Below are positions 8,842 to 17,167 of a stretch of DNA of 64,000 nt, piece after piece. The translations under genes and the position numbers were made by a program. The notes below the pieces were generated by a model, which saw only the letters and a list, made by a program, of their open reading frames with translations, made no database searches and was not told the origin of the DNA. How positions within the stretch are numbered: position 1 is the first letter of the stretch; every line of letters begins with the position of its first letter. Source of the stretch: Phytoactinopolyspora mesophila (GTDB lineage: Bacteria > Actinomycetota > Actinomycetes > Jiangellales > Jiangellaceae); NCBI RefSeq assembly GCF_010122465.1, contig NZ_WLZY01000005.1, forward strand, positions 154,901 to 218,900, in the 5' to 3' direction.

Positions 8842-10208
8842 TGCTCCTTTGTCGCGATGAACACGTTCTTGGTCTCGGTGAACGCCTCGAGAGCGTCCGG
8901 ACCGAGTTCCCGGCCCAGGCCGGATTGTTTGAATCCGCCGAACGGAGTGGCATAACGCACCGCGGAGTGCGAATTGACCGACAAGTTTCCGATCTCTACC
9001 CCTCGCGCCACCCGCAGCGCGCGTCCCACGTCGCGGGTCCACAGCGAACCGGCGAGCCCGTAGTTGGTGTCGTTGGCCAGGCGGATCGCCTCGGCTTCGT
9101 CCTCGAACGGCATCACGGCTACGACGGGGCCGAAGATCTCGTCGGTCCATGCCGGAGAGTTCGGTTCGACGGGGGCCAACACGGTCGGGGCGTACCAGTA
9201 CCCCGGTCCGTTGGGGCAGCTACCCCGGAACGCGATCGGCGCGTCGTCCGGGACGAATGAAGTGACCCGTTGGCGCTGTGCTTCCGAGATCAGTGGTCCC
9301 ATCTCGGAGTCCGCATCCGCCGGATCGCCGACCCGGACGCCCTTGACGGCCGGCTCGAGCAACTCCATGAACCGGTCGAAGACGCTGCGCTGGACCAGGA
9401 TCCGCGAACGTGCGCAGCAGTCCTGACCGGCGTTGTCGAACACCCCGTAGGGCGCGGTGGCGGCAGCACGTTCGATGTCGGCGTCGGCGAAAACGATATT
9501 GGCGTTCTTGCCGCCCAGTTCAAGCGTCACCCGCTTCACCTGCCGAGCACAGCCGGCCATGATCTGCTGGCCGACGGCCGTTGACCCGGTGAAGACCACC
9601 TTGCGAACGGCCGGGTTGGTGACGAATCGCTCGCCCACGACCGACCCTTTGCCGGGAATCACCTGGAACACGTCCGGTGGCAGCCCGGCCTCGAGAGCCA
9701 GCTCGGCCAGCCGGAGCGCCGTGAGCGGGGTGAGCTCGGCCGGTTTGAGCACGACCGTGTTGCCCGCGGCGAGCGCAGGTGCGAATCCCCAGGAGGCGAT
9801 CGGCATCGGGAAGTTCCACGGGACGATGACACCGACGACGCCAATGGGTTCGGCGAAGGTGACGCTGACACCTCCCTGGACCGGAATCTGGCGGCCGAAC
9901 AGCCGCTCGGGCGCGGCGGAGTAGTAGTGCAGAACGTCGCGGACGTTTGCCGCTTCCCCTCGCGCGTTGGTGAGGGTGTGCCCGGCGTTCTGCACCTCGA
10001 GGGCGGCGAGGTTCTCGAGGTCCGCGTCCACCGCTTCGGCGAAGCTACGGAGCAACCGGGCTCGGTCGGCCGGCGCCAGCTCACGCCACGTCTTCTGGGC
10101 GGCTGCGGCCCGATCGATCGCCGCGTCCGTGTCGGCCACGGTGGCCAACGGCACCGTGCGGACGACCTGTTCCGTCGCGGGGTTGATCACGTCGAAGGTG
10201 GTGTTCAC
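8838..10208 (-). CDS. Aldehyde dehydrogenase (NAD-dependent family)
   Basis: It oxidises an aldehyde to a carboxylate. I chose the GTG at 10208, preceded by GAGGAGG, which gives 456 residues; the frame runs on upstream for about 160 residues with no family content. Motifs are PWNFP (Asn132), FTGSTAVG (207-214), ELGGK (Glu230), and GQDCC (catalytic Cys264) followed by ARSR. The protein lacks about 20 N-terminal residues compared with many 480-500 residue relatives, which is common for this branch. It overlaps the SDR by ATGA, so the two oxidation steps are coupled. The neighbours suggest the substrate is a gamma-glutamylated aldehyde. Confidence 0.92.
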   Translation of the reverse strand: MNTTFDVINPATEQVVRTVPLATVADTDAAIDRAAAAQKTWRELAPADRARLLRSFAEAVDADLENLAALEVQNAGHTLTNARGEAANVRDVLHYYSAAPERLFGRQIPVQGGVSVTFAEPIGVVGVIVPWNFPMPIASWGFAPALAAGNTVVLKPAELTPLTALRLAELALEAGLPPDVFQVIPGKGSVVGERFVTNPAVRKVVFTGSTAVGQQIMAGCARQVKRVTLELGGKNANIVFADADIERAAATAPYGVFDNAGQDCCARSRILVQRSVFDRFMELLEPAVKGVRVGDPADADSEMGPLISEAQRQRVTSFVPDDAPIAFRGSCPNGPGYWYAPTVLAPVEPNSPAWTDEIFGPVVAVMPFEDEAEAIRLANDTNYGLAGSLWTRDVGRALRVARGVEIGNLSVNSHSAVRYATPFGGFKQSGLGRELGPDALEAFTETKNVFIATKEQ

Positions 10209-10258
10209 CGTGGTTCCTCCTCGAATGTGCTGGGCGCTGCCGCCTCGTTTCGCACGGA

Positions 10259-11047
10259 TCATCCTTCGGCTGCGTGTTGTACGGGTGCCCGGGACGTGGT
10301 GGGTGTGTCGTCGCTGGCCGCCGGTGCGGCGGCGGCCTCTGCCGCGTCGACGAGAGCCTGGAACAGCCGGATATCGCTGGAATCCTGCTCCGGATGCCAC
10401 TGCACACCGACGACGAACGCCGGTCCGGGCAGTTCTACTGCCTCGACGGTGCCGTCCTCGGCCCAGCCCACCGCCTCGAGCGACGTGGCGACCCGGCCCA
10501 GCGCCTGGTGGTGGTAGCAGGGCACGGCACAGCGGCCACCCAGGATCCGGCCCACGCGACTGCCTTCGCGGATCTGGACAGGGGTGGTTCCGAATACGCC
10601 GGGGTCCGGGCGGTGTGCGTCGTGCCCGACCGTCTCGGGCAGGTGCTGGGTCAGGCTGCCGCCGAGCGCGACGTTGAGCAGTTGCATCCCGCGGCACACA
10701 CCGAGCACCGGAAGCCCACGGTCAAGCGCCAGGTTCAGCAGCCGGACCTCCCACGCGTCGCGGACGGGCCGGCTCCCGGTGGTCTTGGGATGGGGCCGCT
10801 CCCCGTACAAGTACGGGTCGATGTCCGCGCCGCCGGAGATCACCAGGCCGTCGAGGGATTGCACGATCTCCGCGGCGCCTGCGCCGGCCGGCGGCAGCAG
10901 CACCGGCACGCCTCCGGCAGCGGCGACGGCGGTGACGTATGTGCTGGGCAGGAGCGCGAACTCGGTATCCCATACCTGGCATTGCGCCTGTTCGAGGTAG
11001 GTGGTCAGACCGATCAGCGGCCTGCGCTCAGAGCCGTTCGAAACCAC
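10259..11047 (-). CDS. Gamma-glutamyl hydrolase, class I amidotransferase fold (PuuD-like)
   Basis: A 262-residue peptidase C26 family protein. The nucleophile elbow GVCRGMQ places Cys118 as the catalytic residue; His218 and Glu220 in VQWHPEQ complete the triad. The N-terminal block RPLIGLTTYLE and SGGADIDPYLYGE match gamma-glutamyl-gamma-aminobutyrate hydrolases. It starts at a GTG inside the last 20 bases of the preceding ligase gene. With a gamma-glutamyl ligase upstream and an aldehyde dehydrogenase downstream, it most likely removes the glutamyl group after oxidation, regenerating glutamate. Confidence 0.9.
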   Translation of the reverse strand: MVSNGSERRPLIGLTTYLEQAQCQVWDTEFALLPSTYVTAVAAAGGVPVLLPPAGAGAAEIVQSLDGLVISGGADIDPYLYGERPHPKTTGSRPVRDAWEVRLLNLALDRGLPVLGVCRGMQLLNVALGGSLTQHLPETVGHDAHRPDPGVFGTTPVQIREGSRVGRILGGRCAVPCYHHQALGRVATSLEAVGWAEDGTVEAVELPGPAFVVGVQWHPEQDSSDIRLFQALVDAAEAAAAPAASDDTPTTSRAPVQHAAEG

Positions 11048-12392
11048 GGAACCTCTCCCAGTCGGTCACCACGGAGTCGTAGGCGGCCAGCTCGATCCGG
11101 GCACCGTTGAGGTAGTGCGCGATGACGTCCTCGCCGAAGGCCGCAACCGCCACTTTGCTTTCCTCCAGGCACTGTGCGGCCTCACCCAGCGTGGTGGGCA
11201 TGTGTGGCTGGTCGGACGCATAGGCGTTGCCCATCACCGGTGGTTCCAGGGCGAGTTCACGCTCGATGCCGTGAAGGCCCGATGCGATCATCGCGGCCAC
11301 CGCGAGGTAGGGGTTGACGTCGCCGCCGGGCACCCGATTCTCGACCCGCAGGGCAAGGTCGTGGCCGACGACACGCAACGCGCAGGTGCGGTTGTCCGGG
11401 CCCCATGCGGCTGCCGTGGGCGCGAAGCTCCCGGGTGCGTAGCGCTTGTAGGAGTTCACGTTCGGGGCGAAGAAGAGGCTGAAGTCGCGCAGGCAAGCCA
11501 GCTGGCCGGCCAGGAAGTGTTCCATCAGGGGGGAGAAGCCGTACGGCTGCTCACCGGCAAGCACAGGATCGCCGCCGGTGGAGCGCAGCGACATGTGGAT
11601 GTGGCACGAGTTGCCCTCGCGCTCGTCGAACTTGGCCATGAACGTCAGGCTCATGCCTTCCTGCGCGGCGATCTCCTTCGCGCCGGTCTTGTAGATGCTG
11701 TGGTTGTCGCAGGTGGTGAGGGCGTCGTCGTACCTGAACCCGATCTCATGCTGACCGAGGTTGCACTCTCCCTTGGCGGACTCGACGTACATACCGGCAC
11801 CGGTCATCCCGTTGCGGATCCTGCGCAGCAGGTGCTCGATCCGGCCGGTGCCGATCATCGAGTAGTCCACGTTGTACTGGTTGGCGGGCTCGAGCCCGCG
11901 GTAGGCCTTCTGCCAGGCGGTCTCGTAGCTGTCCTTGAAGACGATGAACTCCAGCTCGGTGCCGACATAGGCCTCGAGGCCGGTGTGCGCCAGCCGTTCC
12001 AGTTGCTTGCGCAAGATTTGTCGTGGAGACGCGACGACGTCTGTGCCGTCTTCCCACTGCAGGTCGCAAAGGACCAGGGCGGTGCCCTCGAGCCACGGCA
12101 CCAGTCGGAGTGTGGTGAAGTCCGGCTTCAGGACGAAATCGCCGTAGCCGCTGTCCCATGACGACATCTCGTATCCGTCCACGGTGTTCATGTCGACATC
12201 GACGGCGAGCAGATAACTGCACGCCTCCGCTGCGTGTGGCGCTACCACATCGAGGAAATACGGCGCGGCGCATCTTTTGCCCTGCAACCGTCCCTGCATG
12301 TCGGTGGCCGCAACCAGCACGGTGTCGATCTGGCCGTTGTCCACGAGCGCGCGCAATTCGTCGAGACTGAGCAGTCCATCGGACGGAGGCAT
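11028..12392 (-). CDS. Glutamine-synthetase-like gamma-glutamyl amine ligase
   Basis: A 454-residue member of the glutamine synthetase superfamily, the group that gamma-glutamylates amines (PuuA, and streptomycete GlnA3/GlnA4), rather than housekeeping GlnA. Visible parts are the N-terminal beta-grasp domain (IDTVLVAATDMQGRLQGKR) and catalytic blocks ECNLGQHEIGFRYDDAL, SCHIHMSL and NSYKRYAPGSFAP. It would join glutamate to an amine using ATP. It is the first gene of the minus-strand operon. Because an ethanolamine-type permease is divergent and an SDR replaces the amine oxidase of the Puu route, ethanolamine (GlnA4-like) is the better guess; polyamines remain possible. Confidence 0.87.
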   Translation of the reverse strand: MPPSDGLLSLDELRALVDNGQIDTVLVAATDMQGRLQGKRCAAPYFLDVVAPHAAEACSYLLAVDVDMNTVDGYEMSSWDSGYGDFVLKPDFTTLRLVPWLEGTALVLCDLQWEDGTDVVASPRQILRKQLERLAHTGLEAYVGTELEFIVFKDSYETAWQKAYRGLEPANQYNVDYSMIGTGRIEHLLRRIRNGMTGAGMYVESAKGECNLGQHEIGFRYDDALTTCDNHSIYKTGAKEIAAQEGMSLTFMAKFDEREGNSCHIHMSLRSTGGDPVLAGEQPYGFSPLMEHFLAGQLACLRDFSLFFAPNVNSYKRYAPGSFAPTAAAWGPDNRTCALRVVGHDLALRVENRVPGGDVNPYLAVAAMIASGLHGIERELALEPPVMGNAYASDQPHMPTTLGEAAQCLEESKVAVAAFGEDVIAHYLNGARIELAAYDSVVTDWERFRGFERL

Positions 12393-12729
12393 GGCCTCTC
12401 CTTTCGCTGCCGCGTTTCCGGGGCCATGGATGGTGGCGGATGTGGATCGTAGCGTTTAAAGGTCTAAGAATAGCCCTTTGAGTCAAGATGTAAGCAGTGA
12501 TGGTGCGGAACGTCAATTGATGATCGTGCGCTGCGAGGATCCGGCTCACGCCCACCGCTTGCGCGGCTCGCGTGATGGTCGGGGGCGGACCCTTGACCGT
12601 GCTCCGTGGTGCGTGCCATGATCCTGCGATCAATGGCTCAATGGACTGACTCTATTCCATTAGCCGTGGCTTCGTGGCCGGCCCGCAGGCGAGCGCGGCT
12701 CGACCCATCAGCTGAGGACGGGAGCTCCG
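12393..12729. promoter_or_regulatory. Divergent promoter region, ligase operon / permease
   Basis: About 340 bases between two divergent starts, holding no credible gene. It contains AATGGA (12640-12645) and TCCATT (12656-12661), an inverted repeat with a 10-base spacer, about 70 bases before the permease; this is a weak operator candidate for the FadR-type regulator. A TTGACT on the minus strand (near 12480) could be a -35 box, but no well-spaced -10 box is seen. Confidence 0.35.
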
Positions 12730-14235
12730 ATGACGACGGGCGATCAACATGATCTTCACGCAAGTCACCAGCATCTTCACGGTGTGGACGTCGAGTACGA
12801 GACGAAGGGCACCGAGTATTTCGAGCGCCGGAAGCTCCGCCGAGGAGCAGCGGGCTGGGTGCTGCTCGCCGGTCTCGGCGTCTCCTATGTGATCTCCGGG
12901 GACTTCGCGGGGTGGAACTTCGGCCTGGCCGAGGGCGGCTGGGGCGGCCTGTTGATCGCCACCGTCCTCATGGCCCTCATGTACACGTGTATGGTCTTCG
13001 GGCTCGCCGAGATGAGTGCGTCGATGCCGGTTGCCGGCGCTGGCTACGGTTTCGCCCGTCGGGCCCTGGGGCCGCTGGGTGGGTTCGCCACCGGCACCGC
13101 GATCCTGATCGAGTACGCCATCGCGCCGGCGGCGATCGCGGTGTTCATCGGTGGCTATGTGGAAGCCCTTGGTCTGTTTGGTCTCACCAGCGGCTGGCCG
13201 GTGTTCCTCGCCGCCTACGCGGTCTTCGTCGGCATCCATCTCTGGGGTGTCGGCGAAGCGCTGCGCCTGATGTTCGTCATCACCGGGCTCGCGATGGTGG
13301 CACTCGTCGTTTTCGTCATCGGTATGGCCGGCCAGTTCGATGTCGACAACCTGTTCGACATCCCGATGACCGACTCGTTCGGCGCCAGCTCCTTCTTGCC
13401 CTTCGGCATCATGGGCGTCTGGGGCGCTCTCGTCTTCGCAATCTGGTTCTTCCTCGCGATCGAGGGGGTTCCGCTTGCCGCGGAGGAGGCACGCAATCCG
13501 AAGCAGGACATGCCGAGAGGCATCATCGTCGGCATGACCATTCTGCTGGTCACCGCGGCGATGATACTGGTGATGGCGCCGGGCGGCGCCGGAGCGCAGG
13601 CGCTCATGGACTCCGACAATCCGCTGCCGGAGGCGGTACGGCAGGCGTACGGCGGGAACAACTTCCTCGCCGACTTCGTCAATTACGTCGGCCTCGCCGG
13701 ACTGATCGCCAGCTTCTTCTCCATCATCTACGCGTACTCGCGTCAGCTCTTCGCGTTGTCCCGGGCTGGGTACCTGCCGCGCTGGCTGTCTGTTACTAGT
13801 CGTCGTCGCACCCCGTACCTCGCGCTGATCATTCCTGGCACGGTGGGGTTCGCCCTGGCCTCGATCACCCAGGCCGGCGACCTGATGATTCAGATCGCGG
13901 TGTTCGGTGCCGCGGCATCCTACGTGCTGATGATGGTGGCGCACATCGTGCTGCGCAGGCGGGAGCCGGAGATGGAGCGGCCTTACCGGACGCCCGGCGG
14001 GACCGTGACCACCAGCGTCGCGCTGGTCCTTGCCGCCACCGCGTTGATCGCGGTGTTTCTGGTGGACCTCACGGCCGCGGCCATCGTGGCGGGGATCTTC
14101 GTCGCCGCCCTGGCCTACTTCTGGTTCTACTCCCGCCACCGCCTGGTGGCCAACGCTCCGGAGGAGGAGTTCGAAGCGATCCAGCGAGCCGAGGCGGAGC
14201 TGGCCGGTGGCGCACACACGCTCGATGTGGAGTGA
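12730..14235 (+). CDS. Ethanolamine-type amino acid permease (APC superfamily)
   Basis: A 501-residue inner-membrane transporter with about twelve hydrophobic segments. After a His-rich soluble start, the block YFERRKLRRGAAGW leads into SYVISGDFAGWNFGLAEGG, which is characteristic of the ethanolamine permease branch of the APC superfamily. Conserved features follow (ASMPVAGAGYGFARRALG, FAIWFFLAIEGVPLAAEEA). It is read divergently from the gamma-glutamyl ligase operon, so it probably brings in the amine that the operon consumes. General amino acid transport cannot be excluded from sequence alone. Confidence 0.85.
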   Translation: MTTGDQHDLHASHQHLHGVDVEYETKGTEYFERRKLRRGAAGWVLLAGLGVSYVISGDFAGWNFGLAEGGWGGLLIATVLMALMYTCMVFGLAEMSASMPVAGAGYGFARRALGPLGGFATGTAILIEYAIAPAAIAVFIGGYVEALGLFGLTSGWPVFLAAYAVFVGIHLWGVGEALRLMFVITGLAMVALVVFVIGMAGQFDVDNLFDIPMTDSFGASSFLPFGIMGVWGALVFAIWFFLAIEGVPLAAEEARNPKQDMPRGIIVGMTILLVTAAMILVMAPGGAGAQALMDSDNPLPEAVRQAYGGNNFLADFVNYVGLAGLIASFFSIIYAYSRQLFALSRAGYLPRWLSVTSRRRTPYLALIIPGTVGFALASITQAGDLMIQIAVFGAAASYVLMMVAHIVLRRREPEMERPYRTPGGTVTTSVALVLAATALIAVFLVDLTAAAIVAGIFVAALAYFWFYSRHRLVANAPEEEFEAIQRAEAELAGGAHTLDVE

Positions 14236-14315
14236 CCGGCAGGCCAGCCACGCTGAACAGGATGTCTCGCGTTCGGGGTATTGGGATGGCTGCTTGATCG
14301 CTACGCTTCTGTTCT

Positions 14316-15104
14316 GTGGGCTTGTACGTCGCGGAGAGTGGGCTGGCGGAAGGCTGTCCGGTGGTCTTCCTGCACGGTGCCTCGCCCGACGGCGGGCGAA
14401 TATGGCGACCGCAGGTGCGGGATCTGTCCAGTGACATGCGCTGTTACGTCGTCGACCTGCCAGGCCACACCGGCAGCTCGACGGTAGCGTGGACATCGCT
14501 GAACGACACCGCTGATCAGGTTGCTGAGTTCATCCGGAACAAGATCGGTGGTCCGGCCGGCATCGTGGGTCTGTCGCTGGGTGGCTGTGTCGCGATCCGG
14601 TTGGCTATGCGCAACCCGGAGCTGGTCACCAGTGCTATCGCTTCCGGGGTGAGCATTCTGCCGGCGTCGTTCAGCGCGCGTGTGTGGCAGCGTGGCCAGC
14701 TAGTGGCCAGGTACAGCAGTTTCACCTCCTCGCCAACGGCCGGCGAACACGACGGCGAAGCGGCCGAAGACGATGCGGGCTCGCGGGCCTGGTCCCGGCC
14801 GGTGCCGCGGCAGGTGGTCATGAAAATCGTCAGTGAGATCGTCAATTTCGACCTACCGGACGGACGAAAGAAGATCGATTGCGCGATGCTGGCTGTTGCG
14901 GGTGAACACGAGAACCGGCTGGTCCTTCGCTCGCTGCGGCCATTGGCCGGTCATTTCGCCGCTGGCCGGGCCAAGTACGTGCCGGATGCGAGCCAGCACT
15001 GGAACGCCGAGCGGCCGGAACTGTTCAACGCAATGGTGCGAAGTTGGGTCATTGATCAACGGCTGCCACCCAAACTGCGCGATCCAGAACAATGGGCGCA
15101 ATAG
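14316..15104 (+). CDS. Alpha/beta hydrolase
   Basis: A 262-residue serine hydrolase of unknown substrate. FLHGASPDGGRIW is the oxyanion-hole segment, GLSLGG (85-90) holds the nucleophile Ser87, and DASQHWN contains the probable catalytic His228. The cap is short and hydrophilic (around EHDGEAAEDDAGSRAWS, about 144-160). It begins with GTG. It stands alone between the permease and the fucosyltransferase, 110 bases before the latter, and its pathway is unclear. Confidence 0.82.
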   Translation: MGLYVAESGLAEGCPVVFLHGASPDGGRIWRPQVRDLSSDMRCYVVDLPGHTGSSTVAWTSLNDTADQVAEFIRNKIGGPAGIVGLSLGGCVAIRLAMRNPELVTSAIASGVSILPASFSARVWQRGQLVARYSSFTSSPTAGEHDGEAAEDDAGSRAWSRPVPRQVVMKIVSEIVNFDLPDGRKKIDCAMLAVAGEHENRLVLRSLRPLAGHFAAGRAKYVPDASQHWNAERPELFNAMVRSWVIDQRLPPKLRDPEQWAQ

Positions 15105-15214
15105 GACCCTAGGTCGTAGGTGATCGCCTGCGGTTAGCCGTTTTCGGCTCGGTGCTGAAAGTGGGCGCAGTCGTCCAGGACGCCAAATGTTGAATTGCCG
15201 GATATGGTTCTTCT

Positions 15215-16090
15215 GTGTTTCGGCGTTCGAACTCCCGAGCCATACTCGCCCTGCAGGGCGGGCTGGGCAACCAGCTGTTCCAGTGGGCATTCGCCACGTC
15301 CCTGCGACGGCAGGGAATCCGGCTTCGGCTGGACACGGTGCGCTGCCGTGGATCCCGGCCGATGGCGCTCGGCTCGCTGGCGGAGGGTATTCGGCGCATT
15401 CCGCGGCCGGCCGGCCTGGCCTTGGTTGCCGCACAACGGGCCGGCGCCTTGCGTGGCGGGGTCATTCCGAGGCTGGTCGAAGAAGAGCGATTCGGCTACG
15501 ACAAGTCCCTGCGTCCTCGAGTGCTCGAGGGAGGAATGGGCGGGAGCTACTTGTATGGCTATTTTCAGTCGTACAAGTACTTCGAGGACATCGCCGACGA
15601 CGTGAGACGGCAGGTAACCGACTTTCTCGCTGGCCACCTCACGCCGGCTGGGCGGGACCTTCAGGGCGAACTGGCCGACGACCCGTCCAGTGTGGCGTTG
15701 CATGTTCGCCGGGGTGACTACGTCAGCAATCCGGTGGCCGCCGCCCATCACGGCGTGCTCGGGACGCATTACTACCAACAGGCCCTGGACACGGTGGCCA
15801 AGTGGGGGCACACTCGTCGAATCTGGTTCAGCGACGACTTGCCGTGGGTCCGGCAACATCTCGCGGCTCCGGATGATGAGGTTTGTCCTGCCGGCGTCAC
15901 CCGTGATGCCGCAGGTGAGATCGCTCTGATGGCGGCATGCTCGGCACGTGTCATTGCGAACAGCTCATTCAGCTGGTGGGCAGGGTGGCTAGGGCGCAAT
16001 GACTCAGGGGTGGTGGCGCCGGCACAGTGGTTCGCCGACGCGGACACGTCGGCGGACGACCTGGTGCCGGCTACATGGACGAGGCACTAG
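15215..16090 (+). CDS. GT11 alpha-1,2-fucosyltransferase-like glycosyltransferase
   Basis: Predicted to transfer L-fucose from GDP-fucose to a glycan on the cytoplasmic side. The family hallmarks are QGGLGNQLFQWAFA (from residue 14), YLYGYFQSYKYFED (112-125), HVRRGDYV (163-170, the donor-binding HxRxGD motif) and ANSSFSWWAGWLG near the C-terminus. The protein is 291 residues, a usual length for bacterial GT11. It starts at a GTG with no clear Shine-Dalgarno site. GDP-fucose synthesis genes (gmd, fcl) lie 12 kb downstream in the same polysaccharide region, which supports a fucose donor. Confidence 0.88.
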   Translation: MFRRSNSRAILALQGGLGNQLFQWAFATSLRRQGIRLRLDTVRCRGSRPMALGSLAEGIRRIPRPAGLALVAAQRAGALRGGVIPRLVEEERFGYDKSLRPRVLEGGMGGSYLYGYFQSYKYFEDIADDVRRQVTDFLAGHLTPAGRDLQGELADDPSSVALHVRRGDYVSNPVAAAHHGVLGTHYYQQALDTVAKWGHTRRIWFSDDLPWVRQHLAAPDDEVCPAGVTRDAAGEIALMAACSARVIANSSFSWWAGWLGRNDSGVVAPAQWFADADTSADDLVPATWTRH

Positions 16091-16175
16091 GACCAGTGGT
16101 CTTTGCGGCTGAACGACGGCCGGTGTGTAGCCGGTAGAGCAAACGGGTGGGCCGGCCTGACGGCTGGGCCATTTA

Positions 16176-16181
16176 GGGGGG
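16176..16181 (+). promoter_or_regulatory. Poly-G leader (six G)
   Basis: Six G in the context TTTAGGGGGGAACACC before the GTG at 16188, at ribosome-binding-site distance. It resembles the runs at 17156 and 25867. Confidence 0.5.
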
Positions 16182-16187
16182 AACACC

Positions 16188-16991
16188 GTGGATGACGACG
16201 TGACAATCGACGACGGCGAGCCGGACAACAGCTCGGGCAGCGGGCAGCCGTGGTGGCGACGTCCGCGAGGCCTTGCGGCACTGGGTATCGGTGTGGCAGC
16301 GGTCATTGTCGCCGGGGTGATGCTGGCGACGTCGGGATCTTCGGACGAAGACCCGCGCTCGGCTGAGCGGCCGCCGGCGCAGCAGACCGGAACTCCGACG
16401 CCGGACGACGATCAGACGCCGGTTCCGGAGCCGACTCCGAACGACGGGTCGCCCGATCCGGAGACGACAACGGAACCGACCGCCGCGCCGGACGATGACG
16501 ATGATGACGTCGCCGATGACGACGCCACGTCGGAGCCGACATCGCCTCCGGCGGACGGTGAGATCGATCCTGACGAGGCTGTCCGCGAGGCCGAGCGGGT
16601 GCTCGCCGAGTTCCTTGCCGAAAGTGATGCGGCGTATCAGGACCCGGGGGCGGATCTGAGTGCGCTGGCTGAGATTGCCGGCGGCGTCGCCTACAGCGAG
16701 GTCCAGGCCGGTGTCACCGAATTGGAGAGCGTCGAATGGCGGCAGAGCGGCACCGTTGACATCGTCGAGTTCCGTCCGGGCGATGTGGACGTCTCGGCAT
16801 CGCCGGCGTCGGTCGAGTTATCCGCTTGTCTGGACACGGCGGATATCGATCTGGTCGACAAGTCCGGCGACTCCGTCCGAGGGCCAGTCGACGACGGGCC
16901 CAGTCGTACGCTGCATCAATACCGCGTCGAGCACGTGGACGGGCAGTGGATGGTGGTCGATCACACCTTCCCGGATGATGCGGATTGCTAA
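16188..16991 (+). CDS. Membrane-anchored protein with acidic Pro/Thr linker, function unknown
   Basis: A 267-residue protein. Residues 1-28 are cytoplasmic and acidic, 29-49 form one membrane segment (GLAALGIGVAAVIVAGVM), 51-125 form a low-complexity Asp/Pro/Thr/Glu-rich stalk, and the rest is a small folded extracellular domain with one WRQSGTVDIVEF-like strand pattern and a C-terminal DDADC. The two extracellular cysteines (in SACLDTAD and at the C-terminus) could form a disulphide. No family is recognised. The poly-G leader and position tie it to the polysaccharide locus. Confidence 0.75.
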   Translation: MDDDVTIDDGEPDNSSGSGQPWWRRPRGLAALGIGVAAVIVAGVMLATSGSSDEDPRSAERPPAQQTGTPTPDDDQTPVPEPTPNDGSPDPETTTEPTAAPDDDDDDVADDDATSEPTSPPADGEIDPDEAVREAERVLAEFLAESDAAYQDPGADLSALAEIAGGVAYSEVQAGVTELESVEWRQSGTVDIVEFRPGDVDVSASPASVELSACLDTADIDLVDKSGDSVRGPVDDGPSRTLHQYRVEHVDGQWMVVDHTFPDDADC

Positions 16992-17101
16992 CGAGTCCGG
17001 CAGGCCCGCCCTGGGTGTGGAAGATCAGCTCAAAGTGGCTTTAACGCAGAGCTCTAGCAAGGAACATAAAACCGAATAAATGAATCCAATAATCCGAAAC
17101 G

Positions 17102-17130
17102 GCGACAAGTGCGCGGGAATGGGATAGCAT
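17102..17130 (+). promoter_or_regulatory. Candidate promoter of the secreted-protein/polysaccharide operon
   Basis: GCGACA (17102-17107) and TAGCAT (17125-17130) are separated by exactly 17 bases; each matches four of six consensus positions. The downstream gene starts at 17168, behind a six-G run. Confidence 0.4.
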
Positions 17131-17155
17131 ACGCCGCGAGGGTGAGGAAAGGCTT

Positions 17156-17161
17156 GGGGGG
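17156..17161 (+). promoter_or_regulatory. Poly-G leader (six G)
   Basis: Six G flanked as CTTGGGGGGCAAG, so CTTG and CAAG could pair around a G loop; seven bases before the next start (ATG at 17168). Confidence 0.5.
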
Positions 17162-17167
17162 CAAGTC

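Noticed and set aside
8842..9150. Longer start for the short-chain dehydrogenase
   Set aside because: The extension lies inside the aldehyde dehydrogenase gene, and the ATGA overlap with AAAGGAG marks the real start.
12652..14496. A 614-residue antisense frame across the permease
   Set aside because: Composition is Arg/His/Gly-rich with no motif; the permease on the plus strand explains it.
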